A stretch of 26,397 bases of DNA from contig ADNK01002249.1 of NCBI GenBank assembly GCA_000320545.1, positions 1-26,397 of the forward strand. Reading direction: 5' to 3'. This document shows, in pieces, positions 1 to 10,694 of this stretch (position 1 is the first letter of the stretch; every line of letters starts with the position of its first letter). The position numbers and the translations under genes are program-made. The notes beneath the pieces are model-generated. The model made no database searches, had not been told where the DNA came from, and saw nothing but the letters and a program-made list of their open reading frames with translations. The DNA comes from Bigelowiella natans CCMP2755 (Eukaryota > Cercozoa > Chlorarachniophyceae).

Positions 1-494
1 GGTCTACCATCCTCCTCCTCCTCCTCCTCCTCCTCCTCCTCCCTCCTCCTCCTCACATTGAAGCTCGACCGCACACATTCATAGAGATTATCGTCAACGT
101 GGTCATTCAGACAAACATGAGAGACGCTATTCAATCTACAGCGCAGTGTATTTATAAGGAGATGGCGAAGGTGATGATACAAGGAACACACAATATTCAA
201 ATTTCTCCATATATAATCTCGGACAACATGCATGGTGCCGGGATGACCCGCCATTCTGTTCTCTCCTGGACGAATCGCTCGGAATATAGAGGCACACATC
301 AACAACAACACTCAGAAACGATAACGAGAGACACCTTGTCCTCGTCATCCAAAAAACACGGACATCTGTACGGAATTCGGAGTTTGTGGACCCATTTTGT
401 AGTCGTTCTACTACTGCTACAACCACTACTACTCTTTCTCTGTTAAATGATACGATTCAGAATAGAGGCATTATTATTATTATTATCATTTTAC
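1..494 (-). other. Unresolved 3' continuation of the LCIB-like gene plus CTC repeat
   Basis: The last modelled exon of the LCIB-like gene ends in phase 2 at 495, followed by a good donor (gtaaaa). Three minus-strand acceptors stay open from here: one near 441, one near 271 (giving a stretch with HHACCP) and one near 260 that stays open to the window edge. None shows an unmistakable LCIB C-terminal motif, so I do not choose one. Bases 9-54 are an almost pure CTC/CCT trinucleotide repeat, and 470-488 is an ATT repeat within the intron. Confidence 0.4.
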
Positions 495-2516
495 CCGATG
501 TGTGGGGCGAAGAAGATTAGAACGGCGCCTGATGATCGTGTTTAGACACATATACACACGCACACGCACACACGCACCAGATGTGACCCCTTTAGATAGC
601 TGCGTAGTTGTCGGAATGGACGAGGACGAGGATGACGACGACGACGACGCTAAATGGGTTTAACTGTATGATGTCATCTTCTTATTATCGGTGTGTTACC
701 GCCATCAGGTGCGTGGGATCCATAAGCTCCAAATCCGGTTTTACCTGAGGGGCGATGAAGACGGCGACGTTCACGACTCTCGATTGTGGTGGTGGTGGTG
801 ATTACGTGCGAAAGGGGGGGAAATCAGGAGAAAATAACCCTTCATAAAAACACGCACGAGTGATTTAAACGCCTCTCTTATCATTTGCGTATCGTCGTGA
901 TTATTTGCGTGTATTATCGAAACAGTGCCCGACCTGTGAAAGGTACTCCGGCAAGCCCACTTAGAGGAAAGTTGTATCCCCACTGATCGGTAAATCTAAC
1001 GCCGACATCATCGTCATCATCATCATCATCATTATCATCATCATCATCAAAGCAAGCAACAGGGATTTTGCGTAAGATAATTTTGGTCATATTTTGACAG
1101 AATCCTTGAATTCTCGGTGTATTCAATATGTGCGTGCGTGCGTGCGTGCGTGCATATCATAAACGCACACACACTCCGATAACACTTGCTTTCTCGAATG
1201 ATGTGTGAAAATACCTGTCCATAAGCCGATTGATCTAAACAATGATGATAGAAAGTGTAGATAGAAAGAGGGTGAGGGTTGATGATCATTAGTCACCGGG
1301 TTTGATGGGAAAATGGGTGATATATGACGTTTTTCCTCTCTCTCTCTCTCTCCCTCTCTCTCTCTCTCTCTCCATCTCCATCTCCCTCTGTCCCTGCCTC
1401 CCCTTTCATCATTCGCTCAGTGCTACTGACACCTCATCAGGGCAGGTGGAGATTCCCAATAAGGTCTTTTCTGGATAAACCCCTGTGGTGCGTACGTACA
1501 ACGGAGGATGAATAGAAATAGCTGAATCAAGGAAGCACATGTTGAAGCATAGATAGATAGATTTTCAAAAATAGCGATGGAAATCAGGGACAGGGGGGGG
1601 TGCGTGTTTGCGTTGGGGCGTGTGTAGGAGGGTGTAAACTTCTCTCACATTAGTGGCACGTTAATAGGAATTGAGGCTTGCAGAGGGGGAAAATATGACG
1701 GATAAAGAGGGAGTAGTAGTAGCAGCAGCAGCGGCAAGGGCAGCAGTAGAAGTACCAAATTTGCGCATAAGTGTCTTCATACAATTGTTCGTTACGTCGC
1801 CGGAAACAGCCCCTGGAAAATAGTGCTGCATGGCCTGTGAATCATTAGCAGCAGCATTTCAATCATTTGATTCAGAGACTCCCAAAAAGACAAATGCAGG
1901 ACAGAATGGTTTCTGAATACAAGTATCATGCTACCTGTTACATTAACAGTAGTTTTATATATTTTACATGCCCTCTTAGATCTATAAAAGATATCAGTTT
2001 AATTTCCGCATGCTCACATCCTGAGCGTGAAAAACGAGGAGATTCGTGTATTACCTGCATGCAGACGGCGCCGGGCTGCTGCCGTTTAGAAAAACTTGTC
2101 GGAGGCTGATATACAACCACGTAAAATATAATATTTAACAGAACGAAGGATGTTTACTTTCCATGTTTACTCTCCAGCATCGTGAAAGAGAGACTGCAGC
2201 CATGCGAGTCAGCATCCTATCCGATAGTTGCATGCAGATCACTCAACTAGACTCATACATACCTTCTGATCATAGTAGCCGCTTCTCAACATCGTTCCAG
2301 ACCCTCCATAATTCAGAGCTATGATTCCTAATTTGAAACTTGATTGAGAGAAAGTTGCATCCTTTTCTCGCGCATTAATCGACGCATTTACCGCCACCAA
2401 CGCATGAGCATGATCGCCAAGTTACCCAGGGTAATGGTTGCAGCCAAAACGCAACCTAGAGGGAGGGAAGATCGACGGGAAAGTCCCCGAGGGGACCCAT
2501 TTCGATACAGGGCCAT
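495..2516 (-). CDS. LCIB/LCIC-family (limiting-CO2-inducible, carbonic-anhydrase-like) protein, 5' part, runs off left edge
   Basis: The LCIB family acts in the algal CO2-concentrating mechanism, and several members are zinc carbonic anhydrases. My model has nine exons: 2516-2426, 2327-2263, 2105-2055, 1834-1756, 1470-1433, 1234-1215, 995-934, 744-700 and 528-495. All junctions match in phase and give about 161 residues before the model stops. Residues 1-40 hold an Arg-rich start and a hydrophobic stretch (LPLGCVLAATITLGIIAL), fitting a signal peptide or anchor of a plastid leader. The family landmarks follow in order: HYFPGAVS, STCPDE (Cys and Asp as in the family's CRDE site), 19 residues, GLAGVPFTGKTGF, SHAPDGG (conserved His) and IFFAPHIG. 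The later Cys-Gly-Ala region is not found and should lie in an unresolved exon below 495 or beyond the edge. An in-frame ATG at 2654 would add 46 residues. I prefer 2516 for its ACCATGG context and the leader it gives. Family assignment is firm; the exact 5' and 3' ends are not. Confidence 0.78.
1006..1375. repeat. Three simple repeats in introns of the LCIB-like gene
   Basis: A CAT trinucleotide run lies at about 1006-1048 and a GCGT tetranucleotide run at about 1130-1152, both between exons 1234-1215 and 995-934. A CT dinucleotide run lies at about 1337-1372, between exons 1470-1433 and 1234-1215. The CAT run, read on the minus strand, makes a poly-Asp open frame that is probably not translated, because the acceptor at 996 follows it. 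Confidence 0.85.
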
Positions 2517-4016
2517 GGTCGTGGGAGGCGGACGGTGGAGGGAAAGGGTATACCCACGTGGACAGGATTTTAAGATCAACCGTGTGCTGAGGTCATTGGT
2601 CGAAAGTAGATAGAAGCTATTGCATTTTATCTCTGCGTCTACTTGTTCTTGCATGTTTTAGGGAAAATACTCAAAGCAGTTCGGTGGGAAATAATCTGAG
2701 CCGCGTTGCGCCAGAGTGAGGCAGGACGGTTGCCTGTGAGCCTAATGCAAATGCTGTGATATCTCGGAGGAAATAGGCAAAAACTGCATACATTCCAACA
2801 GATCGGAAACACTCCCGGTACTCCCGGTCTTTTGAACATTTCTTGTTCATTTCCTTTCAGTGGTTAAGAACCTTTTTGGTTCGATTGTTGGAAACAAGAG
2901 ACACCTTTGAGACACCTTTGTTAGAAGAATTTGATCCTACGACAGTGATCATATCGTGACGTATTACTCGATTGCATTGGGAATTTTAGGACCATTTGAT
3001 GAATATGTCAATAAAAAACGCCGGTCTTTCAGCCGTAGGAGATTTTCGTGCAAAATCGTCAAAAAACAAAAAACAAGAAAAATGCAGCGAACAAAAAGAT
3101 CAACGAACGAAAAGAAGGAATACAAACGCCCCTGCTCCTAGACCGAAGGAAAGATCCCCACACATGGGGGCTTACATCTTGCGACAACATTTTTGAAAAG
3201 GTTCAAGCTTCAAATTGTGTTGCGCATTTCACCGAAATTCTAAATTGTTCTTGAAAATGACCACAGATGAGTCTTGCCAGAAAAGGGAAACCGGGCGGAA
3301 AAAACATTCAGAAGCAGAGAAATACCGGGAAATAGCATGCTTCTGATGGGTACAATGCCTTTCCCCCGGTAGATACAAACGGGTTCTCTCAGAACAGATT
3401 GATTACGGAAGGGCGGAAACCGGAAGAAGAGACACGAAACCAATACTAAAATGAATGCCGTTTTCTATTTTTGCCGAATTTTGACGATGTTCGTCGTCTT
3501 AAACTCAAAGCCATTGTTGATCGTGAAGCACCACATTCCCTCCCGTCCTGCATTCTCTGATTCTCTGACCACCAACTACGTATTGAATCGGGGGGGGTAC
3601 TTCTGCAGTGTGCGAAGACGTAAGTTACTGCTACTACCCCCCGCTCTCAGTCCCACAAATTGTTCGTTTCAGCTCGATATTTTCCGTATGATCTTTTTAC
3701 TTTTCTTCCGGAAAATTGGAACTGCAAGGAAACGCTGTACACATTTTCATCACTCCTTCTTCTACTTTTTCCAGGGAAACGGGGAATACAGAAGATATCT
3801 ATATGTGGAAATTAGAGGGCTTTGACTTATTATAGTCACGGACTCACTGCAGCGTTAAGCTGGGGTTGCTCCTGCAGCGGCAATATTTTAGATTATTTGA
3901 ACAAATTAGCACAATTAGTATTTAGTGCCATCGACGTGTGTATAGTGTAGGGCAGAGTAAGAGAAGAAGCCAGTAAGCCCCATTGCAATAAAGACTAGAA
4001 GAGCGCTACTTAGATC
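2517..4016. promoter_or_regulatory. Divergent spacer between the LCIB-like and PqiA-like genes
   Basis: The two flanking genes read away from this 1.5-kb stretch, so both promoters should lie in it. I see no convincing exon; short open frames on both strands lack domains or splice-consistent partners. The middle part (about 3260-3430) is rich in CCGG, GGGAAA and GGGCGGAAA words. GGGCGGAAA occurs at about 3293 and about 3411. No TATA box or start-site motif can be placed with confidence. Confidence 0.35.
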
Positions 4017-4975
4017 ATGGGATATTCTAGCAACAACAACAGCCAAAACATAAGTAGTTGTTCGGGCGATAATGACAATTTGGAGCCGCTGTTGGGTGGA
4101 AAGAAACGATATGCCGACACGGATGCTGCTGCCACTGCGTTACGTCATATCGATTTTCACAATAATCACAGTAGTGATAGTAGTATCAGCGTCATCAATG
4201 GCATTAGAGGGGGAAATAGGAGGCGAAACAACAGCAACAGCCCTTTGGTAAGCAGCGCATCCTCATTATACCCTCACCTGATAGTTTCCTGATAGTTTTC
4301 GTTGTGCCACGTTCATTCTTGAGGTGGCTTTTTTCCACTTACGACTGGATACAATGCGCGATGACGACACCAGAGGCGGCAGCATCGACAAACGCCACTC
4401 TCCTCACTCGCGTGATAGCAAACACATGTGCATTTCTCAGGTTGTCATCGACGACCGAAGTACAGAAGAGTCCTACCTTCAAAGGCGGCGGCGTTCTCCT
4501 TTGAAATCCCCCCCTATGGAGCGTGTGGTGTCGTCTCCCTTCTGCGCCTCGGCCGACGTGCGCACACAGTCGGTTATAATCCTGTGTTTTCTCTCGGTTA
4601 TCTTCACATTCTTCGGGCAGTTCATGAAAGCCTTCAGTGTCGAGTTAGTACAGTTGAGCTTGTTGATGAGAATGATCATGATCATGATGGTGATGATGAC
4701 GACGATGTTAATGGTGATGGCACGCGATACAAAGCAAGTGTATATGCATTATGATAATGGAATGCAGGTACTCCCTCAAGGTGTCAGCGCCGCCGTTCTT
4801 ATCTTACAACAAGAGCGGCAGGACATTCGAATTTAATATGTGGAAGGGTGCTGAGGTACACTGGCAACACTGATCATCAATATAACACCTCGAAACTTAA
4901 TTGTCTATTTGGACCATTCATCTTTTTCGTCCAACTTCATATTTCTATTACTGCCGCTTGGCTGTCGCCATCACC

Positions 4976-5023
<48 letters not shown>

Positions 5024-5945
5024 TCCACAATCACGATCAGGAACTAGCAAAAGTCGACATGCAGTGGCTGTCTATTCTAGTGTACATCTGGTCCGGATTT
5101 TGGCCATACGTCAAGCTGGTCTTCATCCTTCTGCACGTGGTGCTAGAGAAGATGGATGCTTCAGAGGCGTGCCCCTGCTTAAATGCGGTGGTAGTGACAT
5201 GCATACCAGTCGTTCAGTATCTTGGGAAATGGGCGTTTCTGGACGTGTGCGTCGTGATGGTTATCAGCGTGGTGCTACACGTGGACAGGTGCGTTGTTAA
5301 ACAGCTTCCGGTGTTGAGAGAAAGAGGGGGGGGGGAGTGAAGAGTATGATGACAATGATGGTGGTAAGAAAGATACGGAATAGGAGGAATGGCGAATTCG
5401 AGGAGGGTTAGGTAGCCATCGAGACGCTATCGTCTGCTAAATCTCAAAATGATGAATAAATATCCGATGATGCACCCGTCGTCTCACTCTCACTCTCACT
5501 CTCACTCTCCTCCAGAAAAACAAACGAATGCAGTTAGTTGTTATTTATCCCCCTCTTGATTCATATTCGCGCCGTCCTTCCCTGATCGTACTCTGCTAGG
5601 GTGTGTTAGCGTTCGCAGTCATGATGTAAATATCAATCGATAAATCATTCACCCAACTAATCAATCAGGGTGGTGGGAGTGGCAGATTTCTCTATTCAAA
5701 CCATAGTCCTGGAAGGCCAATTCGTATTTATGCTAGGAGTCGCCTTGTGCCTCATCGCGCAAACAATTCTCTCCCGGCCAACACGCCCTCGCATCTACTC
5801 CTTGATCGAGACGCCTTTCGGGTCTGCGAATCATCTCGTTGATGACGAGAATTTATACTACGACGATACGCTCATAATATCTAATAATAAGACCAATGAT
5901 CGAGCCCCCGCGGAATTGGAGGAGGAGGGGGGGGAGGAGGGATGG

Positions 5946-5980
<35 letters not shown>

Positions 5981-7096
5981 GCGATAATACTGACAACGCA
6001 ACCCATGAGTATAAGAGGACAAAGAAGAAGAAACAGAATAATATTTTTACGACGAATGCTGTCCCCTCGTTAATGAAGCAAAGGAGGAAACTGAGCCGTG
6101 TATCATCATCGCCAAATGTGATTGGTATTCATGCGATTTGGCCCCCGCTCGCTCTGTTGGCCGTGCTCTTCATTCAAACAGCAGGCAATTTTACGCCATT
6201 TCTCAACGTTAAAGCCAGTTTTGCCCCACTCGCGGTTATCGAGGACAGATCTTTCTCGATTATTGAGGGGTTGGTGTTGTCTCTGTGACAGATAGATAGT
6301 GCGCGAACGGGGAGAGAATGGAAGAGAGCGAGAGAGAGAAAGAGGGGGGGGGGGGGTGGGGAAGGGTTGTCGGACAAAATATATCTCTGGCTATTTACTC
6401 CTACTTACTCATGTATCTTCTCCATGCAGATTCAATGACATGACGAAGACCATTAATGGGGCAGGAAAACTCAACACTGGACACGCTATTTTTGGGTTAG
6501 TAGGGAACCGGGGGGGGAATTGCTAGTACGACTGCAAAAGGGAGATAAAACGCTGGTGGAATGGCAAACTGCTGATTTTTACACCACATTGTTTGGCCTA
6601 CTTCTGGGTCGATATAATAGGTATATATTCGTAACCCTGATGCCAGTCATTAGCGGCACGTTACTTCTCACAGCATGGCTTCTACCGGTTACTACAACTA
6701 CAACTACTACTACAACTACTACTACTGCTACAACTACTACTACAACTACTATTACTACTACTACTACTACTACTACTACTGTGATTGGATTCGAATTTCA
6801 AATATATATATATAGTATCAAATATATATATATAGTATCAAGTCGGACGAATTGAAAGTACTTCGTTGCTTCCCAATAATATATTGCATAAATAGGGAAG
6901 ACCTCGGTTGCGCGAAAAGGCGTTACACTGGGCGTGTATCTTGAGGGAGTGGTGTCTCGTGGATGTCTTTTGGATAGCCTCCATTGTATCGATGTTTGAG
7001 CTGCCAGAAATCTCCGCATATATCGCCGAGGAGTTTCAAGATATTTCGAAGTAAAGGGATTTGCGTGTGTGTGTGTGTGCGTGTGTGTGTGTGTGT

Positions 7097-7146
<50 letters not shown>

Positions 7147-7323
7147 GTCGTTGACCATACGCTTATCGTCGTTAACTCTTCCAGGTTTGGGAAGTTGGAG
7201 GTGGAGATGACACCACGACACACGCTATTTTGGTTGCCGGTTGTGATCATTCTCGAAAACCTCATGTTTTTCCACATGAAATGCAGCCTAGACGCTCTCC
7301 CTCTTTCGTTGTATCGTCGCTAA
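4017..7323 (+). CDS. Multi-pass membrane protein with two PqiA-like (paraquat-inducible protein A) units
   Basis: PqiA-family proteins are inner-membrane proteins linked in bacteria to envelope lipid transport with MCE-domain partners; eukaryotic relatives are uncharacterised. Model exons: 4017-4247, 4324-4767, 5041-5288, 5669 to about 5944, about 6018-6096 to 6284, 6430-6495, 6621-6687, 6896-7050 and 7185-7323. All junctions agree in phase except the fourth intron, where a GATGAT repeat hides the boundary. The ATG at 4017 follows an in-frame TAG. Residues 1-125 are hydrophilic, with LEPLL near the start and Arg-rich stretches. A helix follows (SVIILCFLSVIFTFFGQF). Unit 1 has SGFWPYVKL (about 243-251) and LGKWAFLDV (about 286-294), both hallmarks of the family, then a helix around GQFVFMLGVALCLIAQ. 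Unit 2 has a helix near WPPLALLAVLF, another near FVTLMPVISGTLLL, the equivalent motif REWCLVDVFWIASIV, and a last hydrophobic segment FWLPVVIILENLMFF. Membrane location is inferred; which compartment is unknown. Confidence 0.78.
4968..5022. repeat. CAC/CAT trinucleotide repeat in an intron of the PqiA-like gene
   Basis: A run of CAC then CAT triplets ends just before the acceptor at 5040. One frame would encode about 18 consecutive His joined to the PqiA exon. Splicing from 4767 to 5041 keeps phase 0 and removes it, so I treat it as intronic. Confidence 0.8.
5478..5513. repeat. TCTCAC hexamer repeat, intron of the PqiA-like gene
   Basis: About five tandem copies of the hexamer TCTCAC lie in the intron between exons 5041-5288 and 5669-5944. 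The rest of this 380-bp intron shows nothing else recognisable. Confidence 0.8.
5945..5980. repeat. GAT trinucleotide repeat at an uncertain exon boundary
   Basis: A run of GAT triplets begins exactly where exon 4 of the PqiA-like gene leaves its frame (stop at 5946). The conserved second unit continues in another frame. Either an intron starts at the GTGATG at 5945, or length change of the repeat has shifted the frame. If read, it gives about a dozen Asp. Confidence 0.75.
6688..6842. repeat. ACT/ACA triplet repeat followed by a duplicated TA-rich 20-mer
   Basis: From 6688 to 6780 the intron is ACT and ACA triplets (poly-Thr if read). At about 6798-6841 a unit of about 20 bases, CAAATATATATATATAGTAT, occurs twice head to tail. 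All of it lies in the intron between 6687 and 6896. Confidence 0.8.
7063..7142. repeat. GT then GA dinucleotide repeats, last intron of the PqiA-like gene
   Basis: A GT run (about 7063-7098) passes directly into a GA run (about 7099-7142). The final intron (7051-7184) is almost wholly made of them. They create long spurious Arg-Glu and Leu-Ser open frames on both strands. Confidence 0.9.
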
Positions 7324-8843
7324 AGAAGAGAGGCCCATATACCCGCGACAATGATGCCCAAGCCACTACACGAATCACTGGCATAACTAATATTAATTGT
7401 AGGACAGGGCCAGCATCTGTGTTCTTTAGTATTCACTTAGATTGTTGGTACCTTTTCATCCATGTATAGATCATCCTTCGTTTGCATTGTGAAGCGACAA
7501 ATGGGATTGGAACCTAGGTCATACAGTCTGAATCATTCAAATACCAGCTAGCTGCCGCACGTTCTGGTACTCCAATGGCTGCTATGATGTGGCTCCCTGT
7601 GCAGGCATGCATGGATGCCACTTGCGTCGTCATTCTGTTTGTACGTACATGTGCAATTCATCTGTTTGCATTGTTAGATTGTGTCAGCATTGCGCTGTGA
7701 ATGTGCTCTGCAGCTGCATCTAGACGTGCACACCTACTAGCCTAGCTGTGGAGGACTTGAAAAGCCGGGGGGGGCATGCATTGCGGCACATTGTGGACGA
7801 GTCAAAGATTCCCAAGACTGCACGCACGTTGCGAAAGTTTCAGGCCAATGTTGGCGAGAACGTGGATCGAGATGATGCAACCTGGCTAGCTGGGGATGTC
7901 GCTTTGCCAAGTTCCGTGTTCTGCATCCGCCCCATTCTCAAGGATGATCGGTGCACTGGTTCAAACTTTGTCCTGAATTTCCTGAGCCCTCACGTGGAAT
8001 CCAGAGTCGTGGGGGCGCTTGCCAAGAAACCGTCTGAGAGCAGAGTTGAAGTGTGCCTAGTGGTTCTGAGGCAAATGACAGACACAGCAATGTGACATGT
8101 GCACATCGTGTGTGCGTGCAATGTTGCATGTCCATCGCGCAGAAAGAAGGTGGCATCACCTCAGAAAGAATGGGGGAACTTTCGAAGGCTGACGTGTCGG
8201 CTCACATTCACCAGAAGAATTGGAAGGTGAGAAAGGCAAGACCACTGTCTTGTCAGGGGAACGTGGACGAGTGATTCACCATCGCGAAAATGGTCAGGAA
8301 GAGAAGAACAAGTTCTTGGAGGAAATTTGCGAATTGAAGGATTCGAGCACGCTTGTCATTTGCCCTCCGAGCTGCACAAACATGGATGGTGCTTCAAGTG
8401 CTGAGGTGCTGCATCAGATGGCCAAAGGAAAAGTTTGTGACTTCAAATTCAGTCCCTAGTCTGGATCTGGACATGTGTAGTCTCTGTGAGAACAGTGCCT
8501 AATCTTTGAACCGTTCTTTTGTCTCATTGGCGCGGATCTTTGGACAACGAACAATGAACAATGAATTGGAACGTTTCCACGTTTCCGAGTGAATGCCGTT
8601 ACATGTAGTGAAATCAGTTGAACAGTTTTTTTTTAAACGGCCGTTCGTTTCTAAATTAGTTGGACATGCATGTCGTGTCGCATCTGAAAAACGGTGGGGA
8701 TCCATCTCGAATTGATCTCATCCATGGATTGCGCGTGTCGAATTCTGAAACACTACTGTAACCGAACTCACATTTCATCTTCTGGTTGATCTAAAACCCA
8801 GACAACGGGTTACCCAGGATAGGTTCCTCGAGGTTCTACTTAG
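7324..8843. other. Spacer between the PqiA-like and RCC1-LamG genes
   Basis: No intact gene is visible. The first 400 bases hold nothing recognisable. The middle (7748-8459) has a codon-rich but broken region listed separately. From 8460 to 8843 there is no coding signal I can support. Confidence 0.5.
7748..8459 (+). pseudogene. Codon-rich broken open region, family unknown
   Basis: Three overlapping open stretches in successive frames (7748-8095, about 8053-8274 and 8220-8459) read like protein in turn, as if one reading frame had suffered two frameshifts. The first contains RTLRKFQANVGENVDRDD, the last GKTTVLSGERGRVIHHREN. The base composition is richer in G and C than the surrounding introns. 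There are no plausible splice sites with matching phase linking the pieces, and no motif that I recognise. It may be a decayed mobile-element or duplicated host gene; chance cannot be excluded. Confidence 0.3.
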
Positions 8844-9756
8844 ATGATGAAGACGGTAGTTCCTCTTCTTCTGGGTGCTCTTCAAGCAGCTGCGCAGTAT
8901 CAGCTGCTTACTGGGGCCATCCACACATGTGTCAAGTACGGCTCCACCGACGTGCGATGCTTTGGGAACAATTATTATGGCCAATTTGGCATTGGAACTA
9001 CATCAAGTAGCGCCCATTCCTCGGGACCTGGGACACCCATGGTGACCTTTTGTTTCAAAGAATGTGATTTAAAACCCAACAGAGTTATGAGGTGACATAT
9101 TTCTCTCAGAATTTGTTGGCTGGAAAATCCGTGGCATCGATCTTCGGGGATGCGTCCTATAACACGTGGGTTCTTTACACGGATAATACGGTTCGACGCT
9201 AACAACATCAAAACCTAGGCAGTCTACATGCTACTTCATCTTCTAATCGTCAGTCCAACTCTATTTTTGTGGTGGGCTCCTTTTTCGCAGGTTTCAGTCT
9301 CAGGAACGAACTATATCAAGATTATGGCCAATTCCGTATATGGCTTTAGTGGACACCCCACACAATTTGCGACACTCACAACTTTGACGAGCCCAGTCCA
9401 GGATATCGACAATGGATTTGTGAATGCCTGTGCTCTCACAACTTCTGGATCAGTACACTGTTGGGGAGCGTGTAGCCGTGGCGAAAGTGGTAGGCAGCCC
9501 TAACTTGTAAAATTTGTATGCTTCATTGAGTAGCTTTGCTTTTTTTTTTCTAATTACTATTGCAGGGGATTCGACGACTGGAGCTGCTTCTGGATGCCCT
9601 GTACCGTCAAACGTAACTCTTCCAGCGGGACGACACGCAATAGATATTGGCGTCGGTGGGTGTGCCGGTAATGTTATTGATGGCAACGTTCCAGCTGCTG
9701 GGACTCCCTGCGCAGTACTTGACGATTTTTCGCTTGTCTGCTGGGTAGGAAACAAT

Positions 9757-9792
<36 letters not shown>

Positions 9793-10654
9793 AGGGTGAG
9801 GAAGGGGGGTGTAATATGGCACGGTGTATTGGATTTCGTTACAAGTCCTAGTTCCGAAGGAAAACTCGCCTGCATGTAATACACACTTACCCAAGAACCG
9901 GTGGCTTACGTACTTGATGAATAGGGTTACAACGCATATGGACAAATCGGAGATGGTAGTATAAAATCAATCGATGCTCTTAATCGATGCTCATAACCCT
10001 TAAGCAAATTACTTAACATGAGACCGTTGACAAAATATCTAGGCACCACTACCCAAAAACTGCTACCCCAGTCAATATCGCTCTCTAATGTATAAACCTT
10101 TTCATGTCATGCTTTATCGATTTTCCCTTTATATTTGGATTTATCATTTGCATTACTTTCGTCTTTAAATTTCAAACAACCTTAATCTGAATTATCGCCA
10201 TCCATTGCATACCATCAAAACCAGAACCAGCCCTATCATTGTCATCGTTTTGGAATAGAAGAATCACCCCGTTCAGAATGTTACGGATGATACTTATGTT
10301 AAAAACCATTAGGTGACAGATGTCGAAGGCGGTGCCTATCACACCTGTGCCATTCACTCTGGCGGCAATGTATCATGCTGGGTACATTGCTCTTATTGCA
10401 CATCGCCCCCGAGTAAGAGGTGCCTCTCAGATATATGTTTCACTTATTTCATAGGGTAGAAATACATGGGGACAAGTTGGCAATGGACGGACTCAAGACT
10501 CCGAGCCCACTCCACAACTTGTACGCGACCTTTAAATTAAAATTCTTTGCTATAATTTTTAATTGAGATTTCTTATATTTTCGTATTTCTTTCACTTTTT
10601 TCATATACGTTCCCTGCAGTAGGCACAACAGATTCATATCAATGTCCTCAAAGG

Positions 10655-10694
<40 letters not shown>

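Noticed and set aside
1047-1126. Poly-Asp extension of the LCIB-like exon
   Set aside because: The acceptor at 996 removes the CAT repeat, and the preceding 20-nt exon restores the expected 19-residue spacing.
2392-2516. First exon of the LCIB-like gene extended to a donor at 2391
   Set aside because: That donor leaves phase 2, which breaks the frame of the next exon; the donor at 2425 (gtaact) agrees with exon 2327-2263 and extends the hydrophobic leader.
3451-3825. 124-codon plus-strand frame
   Set aside because: No domain, no splice partner and T-rich codon use; probably chance in the spacer.
4909-5040. Poly-His open frame joined to the PqiA exon
   Set aside because: Splicing 4767/5041 keeps the frame and removes it; the His run is a CAT repeat in an intron.
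6798-7277. 159-codon minus-strand frame rich in Ser-Leu and His-Thr
   Set aside because: It is read through GT and GA dinucleotide repeats opposite conserved PqiA-like exons.
9450-9945. Minus-strand frames with His-Thr runs
   Set aside because: They lie antisense to RCC1-like exons and cross the GT repeat.
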